Shown piece by piece: positions 36,426-45,351 of a stretch of DNA of 64,000 nt (position 1 is the stretch's first letter; every line of letters starts with the position of its first letter). The stretch lies in assembly GCA_024685995.1 (NCBI GenBank), contig JAIBDY010000002.1, positions 1 through 64,000 on the forward strand, given 5' to 3'. The position numbers were made by a program, and so were the translations under genes. The notes beneath the pieces were generated by a model that saw only the letters and a list, made by a program, of their open reading frames with translations, ran no database searches and was not told where the DNA came from. This stretch comes from Piscirickettsiaceae bacterium. Its GTDB lineage: Bacteria > Pseudomonadota > Gammaproteobacteria > Nitrosococcales > Methylophagaceae.

Positions 36426-37381
36426 GATAAGGTCTTCAGCTGGTTGATAATCTGTTGCAAATGCTCAGGAACGGGCGCTTCTATCAGGAGCGGCTCATGG
36501 CTGCTTGGATGCAAAATACCCAATTTCCAAGCGTGCAAGAACAGTCGCTTCAGTCCCACTTGTTTCATGGCCTTATTAAAATCACGTTGGCCATATTTGT
36601 CATCGCCAGCGAGAGGATGACCAATGTGAGCAGCATGAACGCGAATTTGATGGGTTCTGCCGGTGAATAACACAACTTCCGTTAATTGGGCACTGCTAAA
36701 CTGGGTCAGAGGAATAAATAAGGTTTCAGCGTATTTGCCTTCAGGATCGACTCTTACCATTCGCTCGCCCGAGGAGACGGTATTTTTTTGTAAGGGGGCG
36801 ATAATGCGTTTTTCTTGCTGGCCCCAACTGTCTTTGAGTACAGTTAGGTATCGCTTATTGATATCGTGTTCGACCATTTGTTGTTGTAAATGGAGCAAAG
36901 CCTGTCGGTTTTTTGCGAGCAGTAGGCAGCCCGAAGTGTCGCGATCTAAGCGATGCACGAGTTCTAGATAAGGCAGATCTGCTCGAGTAATGCGTAATGC
37001 TTCGATAATTCCTTGTTCGATACCGCTGCCTGCATGGACTGCAAGCCCAGAAGGTTTATTGAGGATAAGTAAGTCCTCATCCTCGAGTAAGACGCTATCG
37101 TCCAATTGTTTTCTGATACTGTCGCTAACCGTGGTGATTGGGGTTTGTTCGCGAGTATGGAGCGGTGGTACACGAACGGAGTCACCCAGTTCAAGTTTAT
37201 AGGTCTGTTTTTTTCGTCCTTTGTTGACACGGACTTCACCTTTACGCAGGGCGCGATAGATGCGACTTTTTGGGACGCCTTTTTCGATAGAAAGTAAAAA
37301 ATTATCGAGACGCTGTCCGGCATTGGCGGCAGTGATTTCGATAAATTGAACTGGGCTGGTTTTCTGGTCGTTCGAAGTCAT
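36422..37381 (-). CDS. rluC: 23S rRNA pseudouridine synthase RluC
   Basis: Makes pseudouridines 955, 2504 and 2580 in 23S rRNA (E. coli numbering). An N-terminal S4-like RNA-binding domain (residues 20-80, RLDNFLLSIEKGVPKSRIYRAL in parts) is followed by the RluA-family catalytic domain with D146 in HRLDRDTSG. At 319 residues it is full length. RluD and TruC-like alternatives are excluded by the S4 domain and by linkage to the divergent rne, which is the standard rne-rluC head-to-head arrangement. Confidence 0.92.
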   Translation of the reverse strand: MTSNDQKTSPVQFIEITAANAGQRLDNFLLSIEKGVPKSRIYRALRKGEVRVNKGRKKQTYKLELGDSVRVPPLHTREQTPITTVSDSIRKQLDDSVLLEDEDLLILNKPSGLAVHAGSGIEQGIIEALRITRADLPYLELVHRLDRDTSGCLLLAKNRQALLHLQQQMVEHDINKRYLTVLKDSWGQQEKRIIAPLQKNTVSSGERMVRVDPEGKYAETLFIPLTQFSSAQLTEVVLFTGRTHQIRVHAAHIGHPLAGDDKYGQRDFNKAMKQVGLKRLFLHAWKLGILHPSSHEPLLIEAPVPEHLQQIINQLKTLS

Positions 37382-37400
37382 AGATTATTATGCTTAGCTA

Positions 37401-37429
37401 TTGCTGATAGCGGGGGGTACTGTTATAGT
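37401..37429 (+). promoter_or_regulatory. Promoter candidate for rne
   Basis: TTGCTG (37401-37406) and an extended -10 TGT-TATAGT (37424-37429) are 17 bases apart. Initiation near 37436 would give a leader of about 504 bases, comparable in kind with the 361-base E. coli rne leader. Confidence 0.5.
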
Positions 37430-37437
37430 CATCAGCT

Positions 37438-37487
37438 GGTCAGGTTTGATGGGCGGTAGTATACCGGAATTTCATCAAGTACTGGCC
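37438..37487 (+). promoter_or_regulatory. Three-tier stem-loop at the predicted 5' end of rne mRNA
   Basis: Three stacked helices are visible: GGTCAG with CTGGCC (one G-U pair), TTGATG with CATCAA, and CGGTA-GTA-TACCG at the tip. It starts within about 2 bases of the predicted transcription start. Stems at the 5' end typically slow RNase E attack, so a role in rne autoregulation is plausible. Confidence 0.55.
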
Positions 37488-37583
37488 TTAAATATGGCAG
37501 CGTCGCTCCCAAAAAATGGTAGATGCGGCGGCCGCTAAACAAGTTTCGAAGCACACGGTTGGCTTTGGTCAAACGTGATTGGA

Positions 37584-37597
37584 GCTCTATTCAGAGC
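37584..37597 (+). other. Leader hairpin GCTCT-ATTC-AGAGC
   Basis: A perfect 5-bp stem with a 4-base loop in the rne leader. Confidence 0.35.
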
Positions 37598-37705
37598 AAA
37601 TACAAGTGGTTCCCCACGCCTTGGTGATAATACAAAAAAATCACTAAGTTAGGACTAGGGTCAGTAATTAGAGTTAGTGTGAGTATCCGGCTTGCTACGC
37701 CAAGG

Positions 37706-37716
37706 GGCGATGCGCC
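37706..37716 (+). other. Leader hairpin GGCG-ATG-CGCC
   Basis: A perfect 4-bp G/C stem in the rne leader. It is short, but the G+C content makes it reasonably stable. Confidence 0.3.
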
Positions 37717-37866
37717 GATATCGAGAAAGATCATAAAAATAAGTGATCGAATCGGGTTTTTGTACGCAATAAAACAAGAACTACAAGACAGTAAGACAAT
37801 GTGCAGATGTAAGACGCGTTGTAACTAAACATTAATTGCAAAAGAGATCAGATTGCCGAGCATGCC

Positions 37867-37892
37867 GAAAGGGATAGTGGAGCAAGCCTTTC
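37867..37892 (+). other. Leader hairpin GAAAGG/CCTTTC
   Basis: A perfect 6-bp stem with a 14-base loop, immediately upstream of the hairpin that covers the ribosome site. Confidence 0.35.
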
Positions 37893-37918
37893 CAGATGAA
37901 GGGTAAGTCGACGTGTGG

Positions 37919-37933
37919 ACCTCAAAAAGAGGT
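37919..37933 (+). promoter_or_regulatory. Hairpin sequestering the rne Shine-Dalgarno sequence
   Basis: ACCTC-AAAAA-GAGGT: a perfect 5-bp stem whose 3' arm is the GAGG ribosome-binding sequence placed 7 bases before the rne ATG. Closing it would mask the Shine-Dalgarno site, so it could couple rne translation to RNase E or a partner RNA. Confidence 0.5.
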
Positions 37934-37939
37934 TACAGC

Positions 37940-40309
37940 ATGAAGCGAATTTTAATTAACGCAACACATGAAGAAGAGTTGCGTGTAGCGATGATCGATG
38001 GTCAACGCTTGTTTGATCTAGATATTGCCGTTCCATCTCGGGAACAGAAAAAAGGTAATATTTACAAAGGCAAAATCACCAGAGTAGAACCCAGTTTGGA
38101 AGCCGTATTTGTTGACTATGGTTCAGAACGACAAGGCTTTTTACCGCTCAAAGACATTTCTAAAAGTTATTTTAAACCCCGTAAAAATAATGATGATGGC
38201 GACTCTAACAGCCGTATTAATGTACAAGATGTTTTATCTGTAGGCCAAGAGTTAGTCGTCCAAGTTGAAAAAGAAGAAAGAGGCAATAAAGGCGCCGCGT
38301 TAACCACGCTAATAAGTATGGCAGGGCGTTACTTGGTTTTGATGCCAAATAGTCCCCGTGCCGGCGGTATTTCTCGACGTATTGAAGGGGATGAGCGTGC
38401 CGAATTACAAGAGGCATTACGCGCATTAGAAGTCCCTGAGGGTATGGGGATGATTGTCCGGACAGCTGGCGTTGGTAAACAAGCCGAAGAGCTACAATGG
38501 GATTTAGAATATTTAGTACAGCTCTGGACAGCAATTGATAAGGCGACCGTTGAGCGTGCAGCCCCATTCTTGGTTTATCAAGAAAGTAATATCATTATCC
38601 GTGCCTTACGAGATTATTTACGTAAAGATATTGGCGAGATCTTAGTTGACTCTCCAGACGTTTATCAAACGGGGTATGACTTCATGCGCATGGTCATGCC
38701 ACATGAGTTAAATAAGTTTAAACTCTATCAAGATAAAGTGCCGTTGTTTACGCGCTATCAAATTGAAAGCCAGATCGAGACTGCATTCCGACATGAGGTG
38801 CGCTTGCCTTCAGGGGGCGCGTTAGTTATCGATCCAACAGAAGCGTTGATTTCTATTGACGTGAACTCAGCCCGAGCTAATAAGGGCGGAGATATTGAAG
38901 AAACCGCTTTTAATACTAACTTAGAAGCTGCAGAAGAAATTGCGAGACAATTACGGTTACGTGATCTAGGCGGTTTGGTTGTCATTGATTTCATCGATAT
39001 GAGTCCAACACGGCACCAACGTGAAGTTGAGAACCGTTTACGCGAGCATTTGAAAGTCGATCGGGCGCGCGTCCAAGTGGGCCGTATTTCACGCTTTGGC
39101 TTACTTGAAATGTCACGTCAGCGTATTCGTCCATCTTTAGGGGATGCGCATGAGGAAGTTTGCCCGCGGTGTGCAGGCTTGGGCCATATCCGTGGTGTTG
39201 AGTCGCTTGGCTTGGCCGTACTCCGCCTAGTTGAAGAAGAAGCGAGTCGTGAGCGGATCAGCCAATTGATTGTACAACTACCTGTGTCCGTGGCGACATT
39301 CATGTTGAATGAAAAGCGGGTACAATTGGAAGCGATAGAGCGTCGTCATGGTGCAAAACTACTGTTGATTCCTAATCCGCACATGAATACACCGCATTAT
39401 GATATCGAGCGGGTGAAAGATGGTAGTGAGAAACATGAAGTCAGCCATCATTTGATGGAGACGCCTGAGCCTGAAATGCCTATCGCTCTAAAAGAAAAAC
39501 CGATGGTTGAACAAGCGGCGGTAACCGGCGTTTCGCCTGCGGCACCGGCGCCGATGATGGCCGATGAGAAAGCGAAAGCGGCGGCTGTGGTTCAAGAGGT
39601 TAAAAAACCAAGCCTATTAGGTCGTTTATTGAATGTCCTGACCGGAAAACCAGCCGATGCTGAACCCGAAGAGGTCGTGAAAGAAACGGTTGCGACGCCG
39701 ACAACGGCACCAGAAGACAGACCCAAACGTGAACATAATAAGCGTCCAAGGAATCGCAACAATAACCGCCGAAACGCGCGTAAGCGTGAAGACGATGAGG
39801 TGATCGATAAAGCGCAATCACCCCAAACTGAATCCAAAGACAGCTCAAAGGACAATGAGGAACAATCTCAAGGCCGAGGCAATAGCAACAGCCGTCGTTC
39901 GCGTCGTGGTGGCCGTCGTCGTAAACCTCGTCAAGATGGTGAGATTAACGTCAATATTCCGGATGATAAAGGTAATAAGTTACCGCCGGTTAAAAAGGAA
40001 GTGGATGGCAACGCGGTTCTGGTCGATAACTCGCCATTACCAAATGGTAACGTGAATGTGGTTGCTGAGTTGAAAGAGGTCGATGGTAATAAGCCGCCAC
40101 CCGCGGCTGACAAACCAGTTCGTAAACAAGCGCCAAGACGCCGTAAGGCACCGACAAAGGTACGCACTGAAAAGGCGGCTGATGCTGCTTCTACAACGGC
40201 TGTGGAAAAAAAGTTTGCGATGGCAGATAATGGTGAGACGAAACCGAAACCCGCGCCACGTAAACGTGCGCCTAGGAAAGTCAAACCTGCAGAAGATGTC
40301 AGCGAATAA
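37940..40309 (+). CDS. rne: Ribonuclease E
   Basis: The main mRNA-decay and rRNA/tRNA-maturation endoribonuclease, scaffold of the degradosome. The N-terminal S1 domain holds [18 protein letters not shown], and the DNase I-like catalytic site has D307 and D350, with the same 43-residue spacing as E. coli D303/D346. The zinc-link is C408-x2-C411 (CPRCAGLG), close to E. coli 404/407. The C-terminal 300 residues are disordered, with arginine-rich blocks ([13 protein letters not shown]). At 789 residues the tail is shorter than E. coli RNase E (1061). The ATG at 37940 follows the GAGG site. Confidence 0.94.
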   Translation: MKRILINATHEEELRVAMIDGQRLFDLDIAVPSREQKKGNIYKGKITRVEPSLEAVFVDYGSERQGFLPLKDISKSYFKPRKNNDDGDSNSRINVQDVLSVGQELVVQVEKEERGNKGAALTTLISMAGRYLVLMPNSPRAGGISRRIEGDERAELQEALRALEVPEGMGMIVRTAGVGKQAEELQWDLEYLVQLWTAIDKATVERAAPFLVYQESNIIIRALRDYLRKDIGEILVDSPDVYQTGYDFMRMVMPHELNKFKLYQDKVPLFTRYQIESQIETAFRHEVRLPSGGALVIDPTEALISIDVNSARANKGGDIEETAFNTNLEAAEEIARQLRLRDLGGLVVIDFIDMSPTRHQREVENRLREHLKVDRARVQVGRISRFGLLEMSRQRIRPSLGDAHEEVCPRCAGLGHIRGVESLGLAVLRLVEEEASRERISQLIVQLPVSVATFMLNEKRVQLEAIERRHGAKLLLIPNPHMNTPHYDIERVKDGSEKHEVSHHLMETPEPEMPIALKEKPMVEQAAVTGVSPAAPAPMMADEKAKAAAVVQEVKKPSLLGRLLNVLTGKPADAEPEEVVKETVATPTTAPEDRPKREHNKRPRNRNNNRRNARKREDDEVIDKAQSPQTESKDSSKDNEEQSQGRGNSNSRRSRRGGRRRKPRQDGEINVNIPDDKGNKLPPVKKEVDGNAVLVDNSPLPNGNVNVVAELKEVDGNKPPPAADKPVRKQAPRRRKAPTKVRTEKAADAASTTAVEKKFAMADNGETKPKPAPRKRAPRKVKPAEDVSE

Positions 40310-40571
40310 GACGATAACGACACAAGACCTGCTGGCACTGATCGGCCGGCAGGTCACTTTCCAACATCAGCAATGTGAGATTGTAGAATTGCTTGATGAT
40401 TGTAAGTTTGTGCTGCAAGTTTTAGAAAATGGTACCAATATTCAAGCAACGCAATATGGCGAAGGTCATCGTGCTGTACCGGTAACGCATGTCTTAGCAA
40501 TTTTTGATGGTGAAGGCGATTTACACGCGGACTTGTTGGCCGCGGGCTTACAGAATTTATTGCCCCAATAA
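40296..40571 (+). CDS. Unknown 91-residue protein overlapping the rne 3' end
   Basis: Begins at ATG 40296, inside the last codons of rne (14-base overlap, another frame), and ends overlapping the convergent kdsB by 15 bases. The protein has a compact beta-rich central part ([34 protein letters not shown]) and a short acidic tail. It may be a small beta-barrel RNA-binding fold, but I recognise no family. The overlap suggests co-expression with rne. The longer frame from 40083 would lie largely inside rne and is rejected. Confidence 0.65.
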   Translation: MSANKTITTQDLLALIGRQVTFQHQQCEIVELLDDCKFVLQVLENGTNIQATQYGEGHRAVPVTHVLAIFDGEGDLHADLLAAGLQNLLPQ

Positions 40572-41312
40572 GCTTCTTGCTTCGGCTAAATCAGCGGCAG
40601 TATCTACACCATGTCCTGGGTCAATTTCAGCCTTTGTTAAGTGAATTTTTTTCCCGTGGAATAATGCCCTTAGCTGTTCTAATGATTCTTCTTGTTCAAT
40701 GATACATGGGCTTAACTCGGCATAGTGCGTAAGGAAGCTGGCGCGGTAACCATATAAGCCTATATGTCGGTAATGCGGTAATTCCGGTGGCAGAGTCGAT
40801 TGTTGGTCGAAATGATCACGCATCCAAGGAATAGGGGCTCGACTGAAATATAGGGCATAGCCATCACCATCCATCACAACTTTGACCACATTTGAGTCAA
40901 ACACTTGTTTTTCCTGGGTTATTTGACGATATAAGCTGGCGATATCGGCATGGGCATGCTGTGCTAAGTCTGCGGCGACTTGATTAATGAGTTGTGCGGG
41001 TAAACACGGTTCATCACCTTGGACATTAATAATAATGTCATCATCAGCAAATTGATAATGGGCAGCGACTTCTGCCAAACGATCGGTACCCGAAGGGTGA
41101 TTGGCTTTGGTCATACAAACCGTCGCGCCAAAGTTGATTGCTGCCTGTTCAATGCGTTTATCATCTGTGGCAATAATGACTTCGCTAGCCTCACTTTCCA
41201 TCGCACGTTCGTATACATGTTGGATCATGGGTTTGCCCGCGATATCTAACAGGGGTTTACCGGGTAGGCGGCTAGAGGCATAGCGTGCCGGAATGATGAT
41301 TTTAAAGGACAT
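40557..41312 (-). CDS. kdsB: 3-deoxy-manno-octulosonate cytidylyltransferase
   Basis: Activates Kdo as CMP-Kdo for lipopolysaccharide inner core. The N-terminus IIPARYASSRLPGKPLLDI is the nucleotide-binding family signature, with GDEPCLP in the middle. At 251 residues it is full length. It is the last gene of the msbA-lpxK-Trm112-kdsB chain, and its ATG overlaps the stop of the Trm112 gene by 1 base. Confidence 0.95.
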   Translation of the reverse strand: MSFKIIIPARYASSRLPGKPLLDIAGKPMIQHVYERAMESEASEVIIATDDKRIEQAAINFGATVCMTKANHPSGTDRLAEVAAHYQFADDDIIINVQGDEPCLPAQLINQVAADLAQHAHADIASLYRQITQEKQVFDSNVVKVVMDGDGYALYFSRAPIPWMRDHFDQQSTLPPELPHYRHIGLYGYRASFLTHYAELSPCIIEQEESLEQLRALFHGKKIHLTKAEIDPGHGVDTAADLAEARSLLGQ

Positions 41313-41491
41313 TATATTTTTTCATCTGGCGCTAATACACGGGCTTCGTTGATGAGCATCACTGGGATGTCGTCACGAATAGGATAGGCGAGCCGGCATA
41401 CAGGACAAGCCAAGGCCTGTTGGTCTTTCTGGTAGGTCAAGCTGCCTTTGCAATTGGGACAAGCTAAGATAGTGAGTAAGGTTTTATCCAT
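41312..41491 (-). CDS. Trm112/YcaR-like zinc-finger small protein
   Basis: A 59-residue frame. Two CxxC pairs are seen (ACPNCKG and ACPVCRL), followed by [12 protein letters not shown]. This is the Trm112p-like/YcaR family usually found between lpxK and kdsB. Its role in bacteria is unproven, but the fold binds zinc. The ATG at 41491 overlaps the lpxK 3' end by 8 bases, and the TAA overlaps the kdsB ATG by 1. Confidence 0.9.
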   Translation of the reverse strand: MDKTLLTILACPNCKGSLTYQKDQQALACPVCRLAYPIRDDIPVMLINEARVLAPDEKI

Positions 41492-42470
41492 GGTGAGGTA
41501 TTCCTGCTAATTTTGAGAGTATATGGTCTGCTAAGTTATTATCAATGGTTGCTTTGACGGGAATGTACCACATATTGTCGGTCGCAAAAGCGCGACATTT
41601 GACGGCGTCTTTCTCGGTCATCAAAATCGGCTTTGTATCATTGAATTGTAAATCCATCGCAGTGAAACGGTGATGATCGATGAAATAATGCGGCGTGATG
41701 TTGAGCCCGCTATCAGTCAGATAGTTAAAAAAGCGTTCTGGATGACCTATCCCGGCAATGGTATGAACGGTTTGGTCGGTAAAGTCTGTGAGACTTCGCC
41801 GAACGCGACTATCTGCGACGTTAATCACGGGCCCTGGGTTGAGTGTCATCACATAGTCAGCCTGACTGTTGTGGCCATTAAAGATAATGAAATCAACATG
41901 CCGAAGGCGGCCAATGGGTTCACGCATGGGCCCGGCGGGCAGACAATAACGATTTCCAAACAGGCGAACGCCATCGATGACAGCGATTTCAATATTGCGT
42001 GCTAAGGCGTAATGTTGCAAGCCATCATCGCTGATGATGATATCGCATTGCTGCGTGTCGATGAGGTATTGTGCTGCTTCGACTCGGTTAGGGGATACCG
42101 CCATGGGACAAAGGGTTTGTTGGCTGATAATGACGGGTTCATCGCCGACTGTGCTTGGTTCGCTAGTCGGATAGACGGGTTGTGGGTAGTTGTCGGCATG
42201 GCCACCGTAACCGCGGCTGATAATCCCGGGTTTATATCCGGCTTGTTTTAAGTGTTCTGCTAACCAAATCACGACAGGGGTTTTCCCTGTCCCACCAACT
42301 GTAATGTTACCCACGACGATGACAGGGGCAGGTAAGCGTTGTTGTTTCAGTAGCCCCACTTTATAAGCGAGCTGTCTCAAGGCAATCACGATTTGATACA
42401 GCATACTGATAGGTAACAACAATAACCATATAGGCTTGGGTTGATACCAAGAATCGGTGAGCCACTTCAT
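41484..42470 (-). CDS. lpxK: Tetraacyldisaccharide 4'-kinase
   Basis: Phosphorylates the lipid A disaccharide precursor at the 4' position. A single N-terminal membrane helix (about 14-30) anchors it, and the P-loop is [13 protein letters not shown] (about 55-66). [12 protein letters not shown] is the other family motif. At 328 residues it has the expected length. It lies 6 bases after msbA and leads into the Trm112 gene. Confidence 0.95.
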   Translation of the reverse strand: MKWLTDSWYQPKPIWLLLLPISMLYQIVIALRQLAYKVGLLKQQRLPAPVIVVGNITVGGTGKTPVVIWLAEHLKQAGYKPGIISRGYGGHADNYPQPVYPTSEPSTVGDEPVIISQQTLCPMAVSPNRVEAAQYLIDTQQCDIIISDDGLQHYALARNIEIAVIDGVRLFGNRYCLPAGPMREPIGRLRHVDFIIFNGHNSQADYVMTLNPGPVINVADSRVRRSLTDFTDQTVHTIAGIGHPERFFNYLTDSGLNITPHYFIDHHRFTAMDLQFNDTKPILMTEKDAVKCRAFATDNMWYIPVKATIDNNLADHILSKLAGIPHHG

Positions 42471-42476
42471 GATTGT

Positions 42477-44231
42477 TTATTTATCTTGGAATTGTAAGCG
42501 ATGGAGTTCGGCATAATGTTGACCTTTCGCTAATAAGGACGCATGGCTACCGGTTTCTACGATTTGACCTCGGTGCATAACAATAATCTGATCGGCTTTT
42601 TCAATGGTTGATAGGCGGTGTGCTATGACCAGTGTTGTGCGTTGCTTCATCAAGGTTTCTAACGCTGCTTGAATATGCCTTTCTGCTTCAGTATCTAACG
42701 ATGCGGTAGCCTCATCGAGTACGAGGATCGGAGCATCTCGCAGTAAGGCTCGGGCGATAGCGATACGTTGACGTTGTCCTCCTGACAGTAAGACACCATT
42801 TTGACCAACCTGAGTTGATAAACCTTGGGGCAATTGCTCGATAAAGTCCCAAGCATGCGCGGCTTTGGCTGCGGCAACGATGCGCTCATTGCTGATCTGT
42901 CCTTGGTAACCATAGATAATATTATTGGCAACTGTATCGTTAAAGAGTACGACCTGTTGGTTCACTAGCGACATTTGTTGGCGGAGATCGGTGAGCTTTA
43001 GATCGTTGATATCGATACCATCAAGTCGAATGCTGCCGTTACTAATGCGGTAAAAACGTGCGAGCAGACTGACCAGCGTGGTTTTGCCACTGCCCGAATG
43101 TCCAACGAAGGCGATCGTTTCCCCCGGTTTGGCATGAAAAGAGATATCTTTGAGGACGGGACCTTTGTCATCATTGTAATAAAAGTTGACGTTTTGATAT
43201 TCAATCTCGCCTTGCGCTTGTTCAAGAGACTGTGTGCCGGTATCTTGTTCTGGCTTTTGGTCTAATAACTCGAAGATACTGTGTGAAGCGGCAATACCGG
43301 CTTGTAATTTCGAGTTCACTTTGGTGAGTCGCTTTAAAGGTGTCAAAATCATGAACATGGCCGTGACAAAGGAGATAAAACTACCGACGCTGATTTTTTC
43401 TAGCATTTCCGGCAGGGTCGCGAGGTAGATGACACCAGATAATCCGAGGACGGCGATCAGTTGTATGAGTGGCTGGCTGATGGCTTCGGTCGCAATTTTC
43501 TTCATGCGTTGCTGACGGTTTTTTTGGTTAACCTTTTCAAAGCGTTTCGTTTCGTATCGTTGGCTGCCAAAGGTTTTGACTTCACGTTGACCATCTATTA
43601 TTTCGCTGCAGATATGGCCGACATCCCCCATCGAATCTTGAATGGATTTGCTGATGCTCCGAAAGCGAGTGCTGATTTTATAAACTAGGTAGCCAATGAT
43701 AGGGACTGTCGTGAGGATGATCAGTGACAATAAGCCATTGAGGTAAATCATCCAAGCTAATAAACCGAGTATCGTCAGGGTATCTCGGATTAAGGTCAAA
43801 ATAGCATCCGTTGTGGCGTTAGCGACTTGTTCGACGTCATAAAGTAGCTTCGACATTAGTTGGCCCGTTGTACTTTGGTCATAAAAACTGGCCGGTAATG
43901 AAATTAGCCGTTCAAACATTTCGGTACGCAAATTTTTAATGATATTCCGTGCAATCCAACCGAGACCATATTCAGTGAAGAAGTTTGCAACACCTCTAAT
44001 GAGGAATAAACCAATTAAGCCCAGCGGTAGCAGCTTGATTGTTTGTGGATCTCGTTCGACAAAACTCCCATCGAGCAAGGGTTTCATCATTGCTGCGAGA
44101 CCGGTTTCTGTCGCTGCAAAGACCGCCATCGCAAAAATAGCGGCAGAAAAAACAAGCCAGTAGGGTTTGACGTACGTTAAAAGGCGACGATAGATATCAC
44201 TCGCCGTCATATCCGAAGTATTTGGGTTCAT
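42477..44231 (-). CDS. msbA: Lipid A export ABC transporter MsbA
   Basis: A half-transporter that flips lipid A-core across the inner membrane. The N-terminal membrane domain has six helices. The C-terminal nucleotide-binding domain carries Walker A GHSGSGKTTL (about 375), the signature LSGGQRQRIAIARALL and Walker B ILVLDEATASLD. At 584 residues it is normal. It is preceded by exbD with a 4-base overlap and followed by lpxK. The exbB-exbD-msbA arrangement is a known gammaproteobacterial cluster. Confidence 0.95.
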   Translation of the reverse strand: MNPNTSDMTASDIYRRLLTYVKPYWLVFSAAIFAMAVFAATETGLAAMMKPLLDGSFVERDPQTIKLLPLGLIGLFLIRGVANFFTEYGLGWIARNIIKNLRTEMFERLISLPASFYDQSTTGQLMSKLLYDVEQVANATTDAILTLIRDTLTILGLLAWMIYLNGLLSLIILTTVPIIGYLVYKISTRFRSISKSIQDSMGDVGHICSEIIDGQREVKTFGSQRYETKRFEKVNQKNRQQRMKKIATEAISQPLIQLIAVLGLSGVIYLATLPEMLEKISVGSFISFVTAMFMILTPLKRLTKVNSKLQAGIAASHSIFELLDQKPEQDTGTQSLEQAQGEIEYQNVNFYYNDDKGPVLKDISFHAKPGETIAFVGHSGSGKTTLVSLLARFYRISNGSIRLDGIDINDLKLTDLRQQMSLVNQQVVLFNDTVANNIIYGYQGQISNERIVAAAKAAHAWDFIEQLPQGLSTQVGQNGVLLSGGQRQRIAIARALLRDAPILVLDEATASLDTEAERHIQAALETLMKQRTTLVIAHRLSTIEKADQIIVMHRGQIVETGSHASLLAKGQHYAELHRLQFQDK

Positions 44232-44653
44232 GGTGTCTTTGTCGATGTTTGGCGAGTGGCTAAGGTGAGACGTGTGTAACCTAATTGTTGGGCAATATCC
44301 ATTGCAGTGACAATATGCTGATATTCAGCATTGGCATCGGCACTGATAATGATATGGGGATCTTGTGTGTCGCCTACGGCCTGTTTAAGCAGCGCAGTTA
44401 TGCGACTATGATCAGGTTCCAGTATGGTCGTTTCAGCAATGATAAATTGACCTTCGGCATTAATAATGATGTCGATAGGTGCTTGTTTTTCGGTTAAGAC
44501 TTGGCCTGTCGCTTCAGGTAAATCGACTTTGAGTGAGCTTTCGCGAATAAAGCTGGTGGAAACCATAAAAAACAGCAGCAATAGAAAAACAACGTCAATC
44601 ATTGGGGTGAGATTAACATCGGGCTCTTCTGGTTGATGAGGGGATAGTTTCAC
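44228..44653 (-). CDS. exbD: ExbD/TolR family biopolymer transport protein
   Basis: A 141-residue protein with one TM helix (about 18-36, MIDVVFLLLLFFMVSTSF), whose aspartate in LTPMIDVVFLLL takes part in proton use, followed by a periplasmic domain. It works with ExbB, probably energising outer-membrane or lipid-related processes in this cluster. It overlaps exbB and msbA by 4 bases on each side. Confidence 0.92.
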   Translation of the reverse strand: MKLSPHQPEEPDVNLTPMIDVVFLLLLFFMVSTSFIRESSLKVDLPEATGQVLTEKQAPIDIIINAEGQFIIAETTILEPDHSRITALLKQAVGDTQDPHIIISADANAEYQHIVTAMDIAQQLGYTRLTLATRQTSTKTP

Positions 44654-45294
44654 GCTTCGGGATCCCTTAATTCCTTATCAGGATCGAAGTCGCGTTGACC
44701 ATGCAAGATTTCTATTAATTTCATCGCTTGTTGTTCCATATCAACAACCAGAACATTGATTTTGCCGCGAAAGTATCGATAAAAAATAAGGCTTGGGATA
44801 GCGACAACAAGCCCCGTTGCGGTGGTGATCAAGGCCTCAGAAATACCGCCGGCTAAGGTTTCAGGGTTACCGACGCCTTCAGTGGTGATGACTGCAAAAA
44901 CCTTGATCATGCCGATGACTGTTCCTAATAAGCCTAGAAGTGGGGTGATGGCTGCGATGGTGCCGAGGGTGTTGAGGTTTTTGCCTAGTGAAACGGTGAC
45001 ATGTCGTCCGACATCTTCGATACTTTCCTTGGTGATTTCGCGGGGCGTATCACGGTTAATTAAGCCTGAGGCCAGAATACGGCCAAGCGGTGAATTGGCT
45101 TGTAATGCACGAATACGACTTTCGTCGACTTGTTCATAGTGGATCCACTGCCAGATTTGGGTGATAAGTTCTGGTGGGGAAATGTGTTTCGTTTGTAAAC
45201 TCCAAAAGCGTTCAGCAATAATGCCGATAGCAATAATGGAGCAGGCAAAGAGAGGTAGCATCAACCAGCCACCCGCTGTAACAAGCTCTAACAT
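44650..45294 (-). CDS. exbB: ExbB/TolQ/MotA family proton channel protein
   Basis: A 214-residue inner-membrane protein with three predicted TM helices (about 10-28, 110-135, 155-178) and the TolQ-like motif TIAAITPLLGLLGTVIGMI. With ExbD it forms a proton-driven motor. Located downstream of comEC and upstream of exbD and msbA, it probably serves lipid A or envelope functions rather than TonB, but this is context-based. Confidence 0.92.
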   Translation of the reverse strand: MLELVTAGGWLMLPLFACSIIAIGIIAERFWSLQTKHISPPELITQIWQWIHYEQVDESRIRALQANSPLGRILASGLINRDTPREITKESIEDVGRHVTVSLGKNLNTLGTIAAITPLLGLLGTVIGMIKVFAVITTEGVGNPETLAGGISEALITTATGLVVAIPSLIFYRYFRGKINVLVVDMEQQAMKLIEILHGQRDFDPDKELRDPEA

Positions 45295-45351
45295 AGTGTC
45301 GTGCTCTCATCATAATGATTAAAACTGAGGATATGATACGTGAAAAATGGC

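Larger units (their letters stand above)
37382..37939 (+). other. 558-bp rluC-rne intergenic region and rne leader
   Basis: No coding frame is supported. It carries a probable promoter and a long rne leader with several hairpins (37438-37487, 37584-37597, 37706-37716, 37867-37892, 37919-37933). Long structured leaders are known at rne, where RNase E autoregulates its own mRNA. Confidence 0.75.

Noticed and set aside
36417-36971. Plus-strand frames opposite rluC
   Set aside because: They are antisense to a conserved gene with a full set of family motifs.
39592-39855. Open frames on the minus strand inside rne
   Set aside because: They mirror the repetitive Arg/Lys/Glu-rich tail of RNase E, giving Ser/Leu/Arg-rich products. 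No start signals.
40083-40571. Longer 162-codon start for the 91-aa gene
   Set aside because: It would overlap rne by 227 bases, and its extra residues are the out-of-frame image of the RNase E tail.
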